Source of the DNA: DASXAQ01 sp036406615
Lineage (GTDB): Bacteria > Actinomycetota > UBA4738
Direction: 5' to 3'
Assembly: GCA_036406615.1 (NCBI GenBank)
Contig: DASXAQ010000073.1
Span: forward strand, 1-11,738
DNA length: 11,738 nt
Both the position numbers and the translations under genes were made by a program. Below, piece after piece: positions 1 through 7,879 of this stretch; within the stretch, counting starts at the first letter, position 1; each line of letters begins with the position of its first letter. Under the pieces are notes generated by a model. That model was not told the DNA's origin, did no database searches, and was given only the letters and a program-made list of their open reading frames with translations.

Positions 1-1187
1 TCTCCCTCAGCCGGATGCGCCGCATCCTCGAGATCGACCTCGCGAACCAGCGGATCGTGGTCGAGCCCGGCGTCACGAACATCGCCGTCTCGCAGGCGGT
101 GGCGCCCGACCACTTCTACCCGCCGGACCCGTCCTCCCAGATCGTCTGCACGATCGGCGGCAACGTCGCGGAGAACTCGGGCGGCGCGCACTGCTTCAAG
201 TACGGGTTCACGACGAACTACGTGGTGGGCCTGCAGGTCGTGCTCTCCGACGGCGAGGTGGTCCGGCTGGGGGGCGATGAGGTCGACCGTCCCGGGTACG
301 ACCTGGCCGGGGCGTTCGTGGGATCGGAGGGAACCCTGGGCGTGGCCACCGAGATCACGCTGCGCGTCGTCCCCGTCCCCGAGTCGGTGCGGACGCTGGT
401 GGCGTACTTCGACTCGACGGACCAGGCCGGTCGAACGGTCTCCGACGTGGTGGCGGCCGGCATCGTGCCGGGCGCCATCGAGATGATGGACAACCTGTCG
501 ATCCGCGCGTGCGAGGAGGCGACGCACGCCGGCTACCCGCTCGACGCCGGGGCGGCCCTCATCGTCGAGCTCGACGGCCCGTCGACCGAGTGCGCGCGGC
601 TGATGGACGAGGTCGTCGCGCGGTGCGAGGCGAACGGGTCGACCGGGATCCGGGTGGCCAGGGACGCGCGCGAGCGCGAGCTGATCTGGAAGGCGCGCAA
701 GGCGGCGTTCGCCGCGATGGCCCGCGTGTCGCCGAACTACTACGTGCAGGACGGGGTCATCCCGCGCACCCGCCTGCCGGAGGTGCTTCGACGCGTCGAC
801 GAATTGGCGAGCAGGGCCGGGTTGCGGATCGCGAACGTCTTCCACGCGGGCGACGGGAACCTGCACCCGCTCGTGTGCTACGACGCGCGCATCGCGGGCC
901 AGCCCGAGCTCGCGGCCGATGTGGCGGCGCGGATCCTGGAGGCGTGCGTCGACGCAGGCGGATCGATCACCGGCGAGCACGGCGTGGGGCTCGACAAGAA
1001 GGGCTCGATGCCCCTGATGTTCTCCGACGCCGACCTGGACGCCTTCCAGCGCCTGCGATGCGCGTTCGATCCCCGGCAGCTGGCGAACCCCGGCAAGGTG
1101 ATGCCGACGCCGCGGCTGTGCGGCGAGGTGCCCGGCCCGTACCGCGCGCACCCGCTGGAGACGGCCGGCGTCGCGGAGCGCTTCTGA
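1..1187 (+). CDS. glcD: Glycolate dehydrogenase FAD subunit GlcD (5'-truncated by window edge)
   Basis: FAD-linked oxidase that, with GlcE and GlcF, oxidises glycolate to glyoxylate at the inner face of the membrane. The frame is open from base 3, so the ATG at 15 is internal. About 394 residues are visible against roughly 500 in E. coli GlcD, so about 100 N-terminal residues, including the start of the FAD-binding domain, lie outside the window. The rest of that domain is seen as IGGNVAENSGG, a GYDLAGAFVGSEGTLG stretch and the turn to the C-terminal FAD-oxidase domain. That domain carries HAGDGNLHP (843-869), GEHGVG (972-989) and a terminal NPGKVMP, the signatures of the GlcD/D-lactate dehydrogenase family. 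The histidines in the first two motifs are probable substrate or metal ligands. Alone it could be a D-lactate or D-2-hydroxyglutarate dehydrogenase, but glcE and glcF directly downstream favour glycolate. The gap to glcE is 2 nt. Confidence 0.93.
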   Translation, partial: SLSRMRRILEIDLANQRIVVEPGVTNIAVSQAVAPDHFYPPDPSSQIVCTIGGNVAENSGGAHCFKYGFTTNYVVGLQVVLSDGEVVRLGGDEVDRPGYDLAGAFVGSEGTLGVATEITLRVVPVPESVRTLVAYFDSTDQAGRTVSDVVAAGIVPGAIEMMDNLSIRACEEATHAGYPLDAGAALIVELDGPSTECARLMDEVVARCEANGSTGIRVARDARERELIWKARKAAFAAMARVSPNYYVQDGVIPRTRLPEVLRRVDELASRAGLRIANVFHAGDGNLHPLVCYDARIAGQPELAADVAARILEACVDAGGSITGEHGVGLDKKGSMPLMFSDADLDAFQRLRCAFDPRQLANPGKVMPTPRLCGEVPGPYRAHPLETAGVAERF

Positions 1188-1189
1188 CG

Positions 1190-2365
1190 GTGAAGGCCGT
1201 CCGCGGGGCCGCGCCGGGATCGGCCGAGGAGGCGGCGGGGCTGCTTCGCGAAGCGGCCGGGCGGACGCCATCGGGAGACGGCGGCGCCGGCGGGGTTCGG
1301 TTCGTCGGCGGCGGGACGAAGCTCGGCTGGGGGACGCCGGCCGCGTCCTCCGGCGAGCTGTCGACCCGCGGGCTCTCCACGATCCTGGAGCACAACGCAT
1401 CCGACCTGACGGCGGTCCTGGAGGCCGGAGTGCCGCTGGGGGAGGCGCAGCGGACGTTCGCGGCCGCGGGCCAGATGCTGTCGCTCGATCCCCCGGACGC
1501 CGGCGGCGCGACGATCGGCGGCGTGTTCGCCACGGGGGACGCGGGACCGCTCCGCCACCGGTATGGAGGCCCGCGTGATCTGGTGCTGGGGATGCGCGTG
1601 GCGCTCGCGGACGGGACCGTCGCGCGGTCCGGCGGCAGGGTGATCAAGAACGTGGCCGGCTACGACCTGGCGAAGCTGTTCTGCGGCGCGTTCGGGACCC
1701 TCGGGTTGGTCCTTGAGGTCGTCGTTCGCCTGCACCCCCTGCCGCCGCGGCGCGCCACCGCGGTGGGAACCTCAGACGACCCGAACGCACTCCAGGCCGC
1801 CGCGCTCGCCGTGGGCCGGGCCCCGTTGGAGCTCGAGTCGTTCGACGTGCGGTGGGACCGGAACGAGGGGACGCTGCTGGCGCGCGCCGCCGGCGTCGCA
1901 CCCGAGGATCGCGCGCGCGAGGCGGCGCGGCTGATGGCGTCGGCAGGGCTTCGCGCCGACGTCGTCGACCACGACGACGCCGGCATGTGGGACGCGCAAC
2001 GGGCGGGACAGCGCGCAGCCGGTGGAGCCGGAGCCGTGCTGCGCGTGTCGGCCGTTCGTTCCGAGCTCGCGCGAACGCTGCTGGCCGCGCGGCGCGCCGA
2101 CGCGTCCATCATCGGACGTGCGGGCCTCGGCCTGAGCTGGCTGACGCTGCCCGAAGCCGACGAGGACGCGCTGGTCGCCGCCATCGTGGCGATCCGGCGC
2201 GACCTGGCGCCACGCCCATGCGCGCTGCAGGACGCGCCCGAGGCGGTGCGCGCCCGCGCGGGCGTGTGGCCGCAGGACCCGGCCGAGGCGCTGATGCGCG
2301 CCGTCAAGGCGCGCTTCGATCCGAACGGCGTCTGCAACCCGGGCATCTTCGCGGGCGGGATCTGA
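1190..2365 (+). CDS. glcE: Glycolate dehydrogenase FAD-binding subunit GlcE
   Basis: Second flavoprotein subunit of glycolate dehydrogenase, 391 aa (E. coli GlcE is about 350). It has a single FAD-binding type-4 (PCMH-type) domain: VRFVGGGTKLGWG near residues 37-49, ATIGGVFATGDAGPLRHRYG around residues 105-125, then VIKNVAGYDLAKLFCGAFGT. It ends in FDPNGVCNPGIFAGG, a truncated relative of the GlcD C-terminus. It lacks the HxGDGNxHP domain, as expected for GlcE. I chose the GTG at 1190 because it lies 2 nt after the glcD stop, with GGAG at 1175-1178 as a plausible ribosome site (11 nt spacing). The same frame stays open upstream inside glcD, but that stretch is arginine-rich and has no family match. 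The TGA stop shares its last base with the glcF ATG, implying translational coupling. It is presumably co-transcribed with glcD and glcF. Confidence 0.9.
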   Translation: MKAVRGAAPGSAEEAAGLLREAAGRTPSGDGGAGGVRFVGGGTKLGWGTPAASSGELSTRGLSTILEHNASDLTAVLEAGVPLGEAQRTFAAAGQMLSLDPPDAGGATIGGVFATGDAGPLRHRYGGPRDLVLGMRVALADGTVARSGGRVIKNVAGYDLAKLFCGAFGTLGLVLEVVVRLHPLPPRRATAVGTSDDPNALQAAALAVGRAPLELESFDVRWDRNEGTLLARAAGVAPEDRAREAARLMASAGLRADVVDHDDAGMWDAQRAGQRAAGGAGAVLRVSAVRSELARTLLAARRADASIIGRAGLGLSWLTLPEADEDALVAAIVAIRRDLAPRPCALQDAPEAVRARAGVWPQDPAEALMRAVKARFDPNGVCNPGIFAGGI

Positions 2366-3639
2366 TGCCGGCGTTCGACGACCACCGGCCTCCGGATCCC
2401 GCGCTGCTCGATGTGTGCGTGCACTGCGGGTTCTGCCTCCCAACGTGTCCCACGTACGCGCTGTGGGGCGAGGAGATGGATTCGCCGCGAGGCCGGATCG
2501 TGCTGATGCGAGATGGCCTGCGGGACGACGCCACGTTGACGCCGGACGCCGTCGAGCACTTCGACCGGTGCCTCGGGTGCATGGCGTGCGTGACGGCGTG
2601 CCCGTCCGGTGTGCGCTATGACCGGTTGATCGAAGCCGTTCGGCCACAGGTCGTCCGCAACCATCCGCGAACGCGCGCCGAGCGCGCGGCGACGACGCTG
2701 ACGTTCGAGCTGTTCACCCATCCGGGCAGGCTGCGCGCCGCCAAGCCGCTGCTCGCCGCCGCGCGGCGTACGGGCCTGACGCGCTGGGCCGCGCACAGCC
2801 GTCTGGTGCGGCGGCGGGCGCCGAAGCTCGCTGCGCTGGCACGGCTGGCACCGCCCGCGAGGATGCGGCCCTCACGCCCGCTGCCGGAGGTCACGCCGGC
2901 GCGGGGGCCTCGCCGCGGTCGCGTCGCCCTGCTCCAAGGCTGCGTCCAGCGCGCGTTCTTTGGGGACGTCAACAGGGCCACCGCGCGCGTGCTGTCGGCC
3001 GAGGGCTTCGAGGTGTACGCGCCCCGCGAACCGAGGTGCTGCGGAGCCCTGATGCTGCACGCGGGCCACGAGCCCGACGCGCTGGCGCTCGCCGAGCGCA
3101 CGATGGACGAGCTTGGCGGGTTCGATCTGGTCGTGGCCAACGCGGCGGGGTGCGGTTCGGCCATGAAGGACTACGCGCACCTGTTCGACGATCAGCCGGA
3201 GTGGGCCGAGCGCGCCCGCGCGTTCTCGGCCAAGGTGCGCGATGTCTCGCAGGTGTTGGCAGGCATCGAGCCCGTGGCCGAACGAAGGCCCGTGCCGATG
3301 ACGGTGGCGTACCACGACGCGTGCCACCTGGCGCACGCGCAGGGCGTACGCGAGGAACCGCGCGCGCTCCTGCGGGGGATCCCGGGCCTGGAGCTGGTCG
3401 AACCCGCCGAATGGGAGCTCTGCTGCGGCTCGGCCGGCATCTACAACCTCACGCAGCCGGAGGCGGGCGACGAGCTCGGCGCGCGCAAGGCGCGCAACCT
3501 GCTCGACACGCGAGCCGACGCGATCGCGTCGGGGAACCCGGGCTGCACGCTGCAGATCGCCGCGCACCTGGCCGAGGCCGGCCGGCCGCTGCCCATCTAC
3601 CACCCGGTGGAGCTACTGGCGATGTCGATCAGGCACTGA
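2365..3639 (+). CDS. glcF: Glycolate dehydrogenase iron-sulfur subunit GlcF
   Basis: Iron-sulfur subunit that carries electrons from the GlcD/GlcE flavins towards the quinone pool, 424 aa (E. coli GlcF about 407). Two ferredoxin-type [4Fe-4S] motifs are intact: Cys18, 21, 24, 28 followed by Pro, and Cys69, 72, 75, 79 followed by Pro. Two CCG (heterodisulfide-reductase-like cysteine-rich) domains follow, with the paired cysteines at residues 225-226 (RCCGALML) and 353-354 (LCCGSAGIYN), the latter preceded by YHDACHLAHAQG. This order of two 4Fe-4S motifs and two CCG domains is that of GlcF and of the related LutA/GlpC proteins. The GlcD-GlcE context settles it as GlcF. The start ATG overlaps the glcE stop by one base. 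The stop lies 10 nt from the end of the convergent propeller gene, and I see no hairpin with a T-tract between them. Confidence 0.93.
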   Translation: MPAFDDHRPPDPALLDVCVHCGFCLPTCPTYALWGEEMDSPRGRIVLMRDGLRDDATLTPDAVEHFDRCLGCMACVTACPSGVRYDRLIEAVRPQVVRNHPRTRAERAATTLTFELFTHPGRLRAAKPLLAAARRTGLTRWAAHSRLVRRRAPKLAALARLAPPARMRPSRPLPEVTPARGPRRGRVALLQGCVQRAFFGDVNRATARVLSAEGFEVYAPREPRCCGALMLHAGHEPDALALAERTMDELGGFDLVVANAAGCGSAMKDYAHLFDDQPEWAERARAFSAKVRDVSQVLAGIEPVAERRPVPMTVAYHDACHLAHAQGVREEPRALLRGIPGLELVEPAEWELCCGSAGIYNLTQPEAGDELGARKARNLLDTRADAIASGNPGCTLQIAAHLAEAGRPLPIYHPVELLAMSIRH

Positions 3640-3649
3640 GGCGGCCCGG

Positions 3650-4678
3650 CTAGAGGGTGATCCGGCCTACCTGGTCCTTCGGGGTCGCCGTCTCGGACTC
3701 GGCGAACCACAGTTGGCCGTCCGCGCCCTGCGTGATGCCCTCCGGCAGCGCGTGGGGTGTCGGCGTCCGCCATTCATGGATCGTGCCCGCGGGCGTGATC
3801 TGCCCGACCTTGCTGAAAGCGGTCTCGGTGAACCAGATGTTTCCGTCCGGTCCAGCCGACACGAATTGCGGCCCGCCATTGCTCGTCGGCAGCGGGAACT
3901 CCGAGATGTCCCCCGAGGGTGTGATACGACCGATGGCGTTGCGGCCGAAGATATCTTCGGTGAACCACACGTTCCCATCAGCACCCAGGGTCACGCCTCT
4001 GGGGACGGAAGGATTGGTCGGCGTGGGGTATTCGGTGATCTTGCCCGTCGGCGTGATGCGCCCGATGGAGCCTCCTCCCGACTCCGCAAACCACAGATTC
4101 CCGTCGGCCCCCGTGACGATGCCCCAGGGATGAGCGAGTCGACTGGTTCGAAACTCTTTGACCACACCCACAGGGGTGATCCTCCCGATCCGGTTCGCCT
4201 GGTATTCCGTGAACCAGAGATTTCCGTCCGGTCCGGCCGTGATCCCGACCGGGTTGGCGAGGGTTCGCGCCAGCGGGAACAGCGTCACCGAGCCGTCCAT
4301 CGTGATCCGTCCGATCCAGTCGGGCATCGAGTTCGCCTCGAAGCCGGTGACGGTGAACCACATCGCTCCGTCCGGCCCCGGCGTGATGCCGTTCAGCACG
4401 ACGGGCTCACCGGGCACGTCGACCGCGAACGTCGTCGCCGTTCCCGAGGGAGTGATGCGCACGATCTGCGAGCCCTGGTACTCGGTGAGCCAGAGGTTCC
4501 CGTCGGGTCCGGGGGCGATCGACATCGGCTCGCCGGCAGTCGTGGGCAACGCGAACTCCGTGATGCCGCGGCTGGCAGCGGCACTGGCGGACGCGGCGGG
4601 GATCCCGCTCAGTGCGACGAACATGAGTGACGTCAGGACTGCCGGGAGGCGCCTTCGGTTCGTCCGCATGATGCTCAT
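3650..4678 (-). CDS. Secreted seven-bladed Vgb-like (virginiamycin B lyase-family) beta-propeller
   Basis: 342-residue exported protein. Residues 1-35 form a Sec signal peptide: RTNRRR, a hydrophobic core, then an ASASAAA cleavage region. The rest is seven repeats of the type GI-x-GPDGNLWFTE...IGRITPSG, with the tryptophans at residues 63, 107, 155, 196, 238, 282 and 324. This is a full seven-bladed Vgb/SMP-30-like propeller. True streptogramin B lyases linearise the antibiotic by elimination and need two histidines, one of them in an ExH element at the entry to a blade. Here the equivalent positions read EPM, LNG, NPV, HPW, VPR, GPQ and LPE, so that histidine is absent from every blade. Lyase activity is therefore doubtful, and a binding or structural role outside the cell is equally possible. 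The second ATG, at 4669, is also a possible start, with AGGGG 9 nt upstream. The gene is convergent with glcF and divergent from the transporter gene. Confidence 0.85.
   Translation of the reverse strand: MSIMRTNRRRLPAVLTSLMFVALSGIPAASASAAASRGITEFALPTTAGEPMSIAPGPDGNLWLTEYQGSQIVRITPSGTATTFAVDVPGEPVVLNGITPGPDGAMWFTVTGFEANSMPDWIGRITMDGSVTLFPLARTLANPVGITAGPDGNLWFTEYQANRIGRITPVGVVKEFRTSRLAHPWGIVTGADGNLWFAESGGGSIGRITPTGKITEYPTPTNPSVPRGVTLGADGNVWFTEDIFGRNAIGRITPSGDISEFPLPTSNGGPQFVSAGPDGNIWFTETAFSKVGQITPAGTIHEWRTPTPHALPEGITQGADGQLWFAESETATPKDQVGRITL
3653..4567 (-). repeat. Seven degenerate tandem repeats encoding propeller blades
   Basis: Inside the propeller gene, units of 41-48 codons repeat seven times, judged from the spacing of the conserved Trp codons (44, 48, 41, 42, 44, 42). 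Each unit carries GxDGxxWFxE and most end in IGRITPxG. The longest unit is the second to third (48 codons), which has an insert around EANSMPDW. Divergence between units is high at DNA level, so these are old blade duplications rather than recent slippage. Confidence 0.85.
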
Positions 4679-4769
4679 CCCCTATGCCGAAACCGGTGGT
4701 TAAGCAAAAATCCTACCGCCAGGACGTCCGGGCGGTCCACCCGCGGCCTCTGGTGGCAGACCCGTCAGA
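4679..4769. promoter_or_regulatory. Divergent intergenic region between propeller and transporter genes
   Basis: These 91 bases separate two divergently transcribed genes and must hold both promoters if each is transcribed independently. A relatively AT-rich patch (GGTTAAGCAAAAATCC, about 4699-4714) stands out against the surrounding GC-rich DNA and is the likeliest place for promoter elements. I cannot identify a clear -35/-10 pair on either strand. No operator-like dyad is obvious beyond an imperfect GGTGG/CCTACC pairing that flanks the patch. Confidence 0.35.
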
Positions 4770-5681
4770 ATGGGGCGCATGCCGCTGCGCCAGGCCGCCA
4801 CGCTCGCGATCGGTGTGGTGGCAGTTGGATTCGCGGCGATCTTCATTCGCCTGGCCGATGCGCCCAGCCTGACGATCGCGTTGTACCGCAACGCTCTGGC
4901 CGCGGCCGTCCTGCTGCCGCTGGCGCTCACGCGCCACCGCGACGAGATCCGGAAACTCTCGCGACGCCAGTGGCTGATCGCGCTCGGCTCCGGCGCGTTG
5001 CTGGCGATCCACTTCGCCACGTGGATCTCGTCGCTGGCGCTCACGACCGTGGCCGCGAGCGTCGTCCTGGTCACGACCGGGCCGATCTTCACCGCGGCCG
5101 GGCAGCGTGTGTTCCTGCACGAGCCCGTGTCGCGCAGGACCTTCGAGGGGATCCTCGTGGGACTGGCCGGCACCGCGATCGTCGCGGGCGGGGGCTTCGC
5201 GCTATCGTCCAGCGCCGCGGTGGGCGACCTGCTGGCGCTGGCGGGCGCCGTCACGGCGGCCGGGTACTTCCTGGCCGGCCGCAGCCTTCGTCGCGACGTC
5301 TCGCTGCTCACCTACGTCGCGCTGGTGTACGCGACGTGCGCGGTCCTGTTGTTCCTCATGGTGCTGGTCTCCGGTGCGGCGCTCACCGGGTTCGACGGCC
5401 AGACGTGGGTGATGTTCGTCCTGCTGGCGCTGGTGCCGCAGCTGGTCGGGCACACGACGTTCAACTATCTGCTGCGCGACCTCGATGCGACGTTCGTGGC
5501 CATCGCGGTCATGGGGGAGCCGGTGGTGTCGACGCTGCTCGCGCTCGGGTTCTTCGGCGAGGTCCCTCCGTGGACGGCCGTCGCCGGTGGGCTGCTGATC
5601 CTCGCCGGGATCTACGTCGCGGCCGCCGGCGAGGGCCGCCGGGGGCGACGCCCGCACGAGGTGCCGGTGGCCCTGGAGTGA
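4770..5681 (+). CDS. EamA/DMT-superfamily membrane transporter
   Basis: Integral membrane protein of 303 aa with ten predicted hydrophobic segments arranged as two EamA repeats (about residues 11-140 and 148-287), the normal size and architecture of the drug/metabolite transporter family. Family hallmarks are the SLTIALYRN stretch after TM1, TTGPIFTA with the following FLHEPVS in repeat 1, and MGEPVVSTLLALGFFGE in repeat 2. The C-terminus is a short Arg-rich cytoplasmic tail. Members export or import amino acids, nucleotides, sugars or other small metabolites, and the substrate cannot be read from sequence. The start may be the ATG at 4770 or the one at 4779; neither has a strong ribosome site. 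Its TGA stop overlaps the GTG of the next gene (GTGA), so it probably opens a four-gene operon with glucosidase, hydroxy-acid oxidase and aminotransferase genes. Traffic of a metabolite from that pathway is a guess from context only. Confidence 0.88.
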   Translation: MGRMPLRQAATLAIGVVAVGFAAIFIRLADAPSLTIALYRNALAAAVLLPLALTRHRDEIRKLSRRQWLIALGSGALLAIHFATWISSLALTTVAASVVLVTTGPIFTAAGQRVFLHEPVSRRTFEGILVGLAGTAIVAGGGFALSSSAAVGDLLALAGAVTAAGYFLAGRSLRRDVSLLTYVALVYATCAVLLFLMVLVSGAALTGFDGQTWVMFVLLALVPQLVGHTTFNYLLRDLDATFVAIAVMGEPVVSTLLALGFFGEVPPWTAVAGGLLILAGIYVAAAGEGRRGRRPHEVPVALE

Positions 5682-7879
5682 GCCGCTACGATTCGCTCAA
5701 GATGCCCGACCGGGATGCGGCCGCCGCGGAGGTGGAGGTGCCCGCCACCGGCGTGCCCGCCGGCGCGCCGCTGGACATCCGCGACGTCCAGGTCATCAAG
5801 CACGATCGCGCGTTCTTCCTGTGCGACCGCTACGGTGACGTCCCCGCCGGCAACCAGTCGGCCCTCGGCCTGTACGTGCGCGACGCGCGGTTCCTGTCGC
5901 GGCTGGAGCTCACGGTGGACGAGGTCCGTCCGCTCCTGCTGCACTCCTCCACGGAACGCAACTACGCGCAGACGGTGCAGCTGGTCCATCCGGTTGCGCT
6001 GATCGATCCGGCCGGCCACGGACGCCTGGACCATGTGGCGATCACGCGCTCGCGCCTGCTGGCCGACTCGCTGCACGAGCGGATCGAGGTCGTGAACTTC
6101 GGGCGCGCGGCGCGCGACCTCCGCCTTCGCCTCAGCTTCGAAGCCGACTTCGTGGACGTGTTCGAGGTTCGCGGCTACCGGCGCGAACGTCCGGCCCAGC
6201 CGCAGCCGGCCGACCTCGACCGCAACTCGGTGACGTTCGCGTGTCGCGGCGTCGACGGGACCATCCGGCGCACGACGATCCGGCTCTCGCCCGCGCCGCC
6301 GACGCTGTCGGAGCTCGCGGCCGAGTTCGTGATGTCGCTCGCGCCGGGCGAACGCGCGCAGATCGGCCTGGAGGTCACGCCGGAGGTGGGCGACACGCCG
6401 GCGCTGCGCCGCGGGCCCCGGGAGGCGCGCGAGCATCTGGAGCGGGAGTACGCGAAGTGGCGCAAGCGCTGCACCCGATTCCGCACGGCCAACGCGCAGC
6501 TGACCCGGTTCCTGGACCGGGCCGTGCTGGACCTTCGCATGCTGCTGACGACGGACGACGCCGGGCGGCGGTATCTCGACGCGGGCATCCCGTGGTTCTC
6601 GGCGCTGTTCGGTCGCGACTCGCTCATCACCGCGTACGAGTGCCTTGGAACGGCGCCGGAGCTGTCGTGGAGCGTGCTGCGGGGGCTGGCGACGTTGCAG
6701 GGGACGGACGACGACCCGGCACGCGACGAGGAGCCGGGGAAGATCCCCCACGAGCTTCGGGTCGGCGAGCTGGCGGCCGCGCGCGAGATCCCCCAGACCC
6801 CGTACTACGGGTCGGTCGACGCCACGCCGCTGTGGCTCGTGCTGCTGAGCTACGCCTACGCCTGGACCGGCGACCTGGAGGCGGTGCGCGAGTTGTGGCC
6901 GAACGCGACGGCGGCGCTCGCGTGGATCGACGGCCACGGCGACCTGGACGGCGACGGCTACGTGGAGTACCGGCGGCGCGCGCCTCGCGGACTGGACAAC
7001 CAGGGGTGGAAGGACTCGCACGACGCGATCGTGCACGCCGACGGCACCCCCGCCGTGGGCCCGATCGCGCTGGTGGAGGTGCAGGGCTACGTGTACCAGG
7101 CGAAGCGGCGGCTGGTCCGGCTGGCGCGCGCCGTCGGGGACACGGAGATGGCGGAGCGACTCGACACCGAATCGCGTTCCTTGCGGGAGCGATTCAACCG
7201 GGACTTCTGGCTCGAGGACCAGGGCTACTTCGCGATGGCGCTGGACGGCGACAAGCGGGCGGTGGCCACGGTCACGTCGAACCCCGGCCACGGGCTGTGG
7301 TCGGGCATCATCGACCGGGACAAGGCCTCGCGCGTGGCGCGCCGGCTCCTGTCTCCGGCGCTGTCGTCGGGCTGGGGCATCCGTACGGTGGCCGACCGGC
7401 AGCCCGCGTTCGATCCCCTCGGGTACCACACCGGCACGGTGTGGCCGCACGACACGGCGCTGATCGCGCACGGGCTCAAGTCGTACGGGTTCGACGCGGA
7501 ATGCATGCAGGTGCTGGACCAGCTGTTGTCTGCCGGCGCGCACTTCCCGATGGGGCGGTATCCGGAGCTGTTTTGCGGCTACGCGTCCGACGACGTGCCG
7601 GTGCCGCTCGAGTATCCCGTGGCCTGCCGGCCGCAGGCGTGGTCGACTGGCGCGCCGCTGCTGATGCTGCGAAGCGCCGGCGGCCTGTCGGCCGACGCGC
7701 CGAACGGCCGGCTCTTCGTGGTGCGCCCGAGGCTTCCCTCGTGGGTCTCGCGCGTCGAGGTGATGGGGATGCGCGTGGGCGACGCGCGCATCGACCTCAC
7801 GTTCACCTCGCAGGACGGCGTCACCGCCGTCCAGGTTCCCCGCAAGGAAGGCGACGTCGACGTGCTGATCCGCCAGTGA
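5678..7879 (+). CDS. Amylo-alpha-1,6-glucosidase / glycogen-debranching-type (alpha/alpha)6 glycosidase
   Basis: 733-aa probable cytosolic glycoside hydrolase. The N-terminal part (about residues 25-220: IKHDRAFFLCDRYGD, GLYVRDARFLSRLEL) matches the glycogen-debranching N-terminal beta domain often found in actinobacterial and cyanobacterial amylo-alpha-1,6-glucosidases. The C-terminal part is a six-hairpin toroid: FSALFGRDSLITAYE (GRD at 312-314), PYYGSVDATPLW, LDNQGWKDSHDAI (W444, D446), HTGTVWPHDTALIAHG (W589-D592), YPELFCGY (E630) and RPQAWSTGAPLLML. By analogy with the eukaryotic debranching glucosidase domain, D446 and E630 are my candidates for the catalytic acid and base. The expected role is hydrolysis of alpha-1,6 branch stubs of glycogen or a related oligosaccharide, but this group is poorly characterised and substrate is uncertain. 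I chose the GTG at 5678 for its 4-nt overlap with the transporter stop; ATG at 5702 is the alternative. The same frame is open back to 4970 only as a shadow of the transporter gene. Confidence 0.86.
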   Translation: MSRYDSLKMPDRDAAAAEVEVPATGVPAGAPLDIRDVQVIKHDRAFFLCDRYGDVPAGNQSALGLYVRDARFLSRLELTVDEVRPLLLHSSTERNYAQTVQLVHPVALIDPAGHGRLDHVAITRSRLLADSLHERIEVVNFGRAARDLRLRLSFEADFVDVFEVRGYRRERPAQPQPADLDRNSVTFACRGVDGTIRRTTIRLSPAPPTLSELAAEFVMSLAPGERAQIGLEVTPEVGDTPALRRGPREAREHLEREYAKWRKRCTRFRTANAQLTRFLDRAVLDLRMLLTTDDAGRRYLDAGIPWFSALFGRDSLITAYECLGTAPELSWSVLRGLATLQGTDDDPARDEEPGKIPHELRVGELAAAREIPQTPYYGSVDATPLWLVLLSYAYAWTGDLEAVRELWPNATAALAWIDGHGDLDGDGYVEYRRRAPRGLDNQGWKDSHDAIVHADGTPAVGPIALVEVQGYVYQAKRRLVRLARAVGDTEMAERLDTESRSLRERFNRDFWLEDQGYFAMALDGDKRAVATVTSNPGHGLWSGIIDRDKASRVARRLLSPALSSGWGIRTVADRQPAFDPLGYHTGTVWPHDTALIAHGLKSYGFDAECMQVLDQLLSAGAHFPMGRYPELFCGYASDDVPVPLEYPVACRPQAWSTGAPLLMLRSAGGLSADAPNGRLFVVRPRLPSWVSRVEVMGMRVGDARIDLTFTSQDGVTAVQVPRKEGDVDVLIRQ

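Noticed and set aside
509..1189. Long upstream extension of glcE inside glcD
   Set aside because: The frame stays open by GC bias only, and family similarity starts after the GTG at 1190.
3640..3649. Bidirectional terminator between glcF and the propeller gene
   Set aside because: The gap is 10 nt and holds no stable hairpin with a T-run on either strand.
3650..4678. Streptogramin resistance gene (vgb)
   Set aside because: The fold matches, but the catalytic histidines appear to be missing from all blades and the protein has a signal peptide, so I describe it as Vgb-like only.
4970..5677. Possible N-terminal extension fusing an extra domain to the glucosidase
   Set aside because: The frame is open through the transporter gene, but the translation there is Arg/Gly-rich without motifs. 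The family N-terminus begins just after the GTG at 5678.
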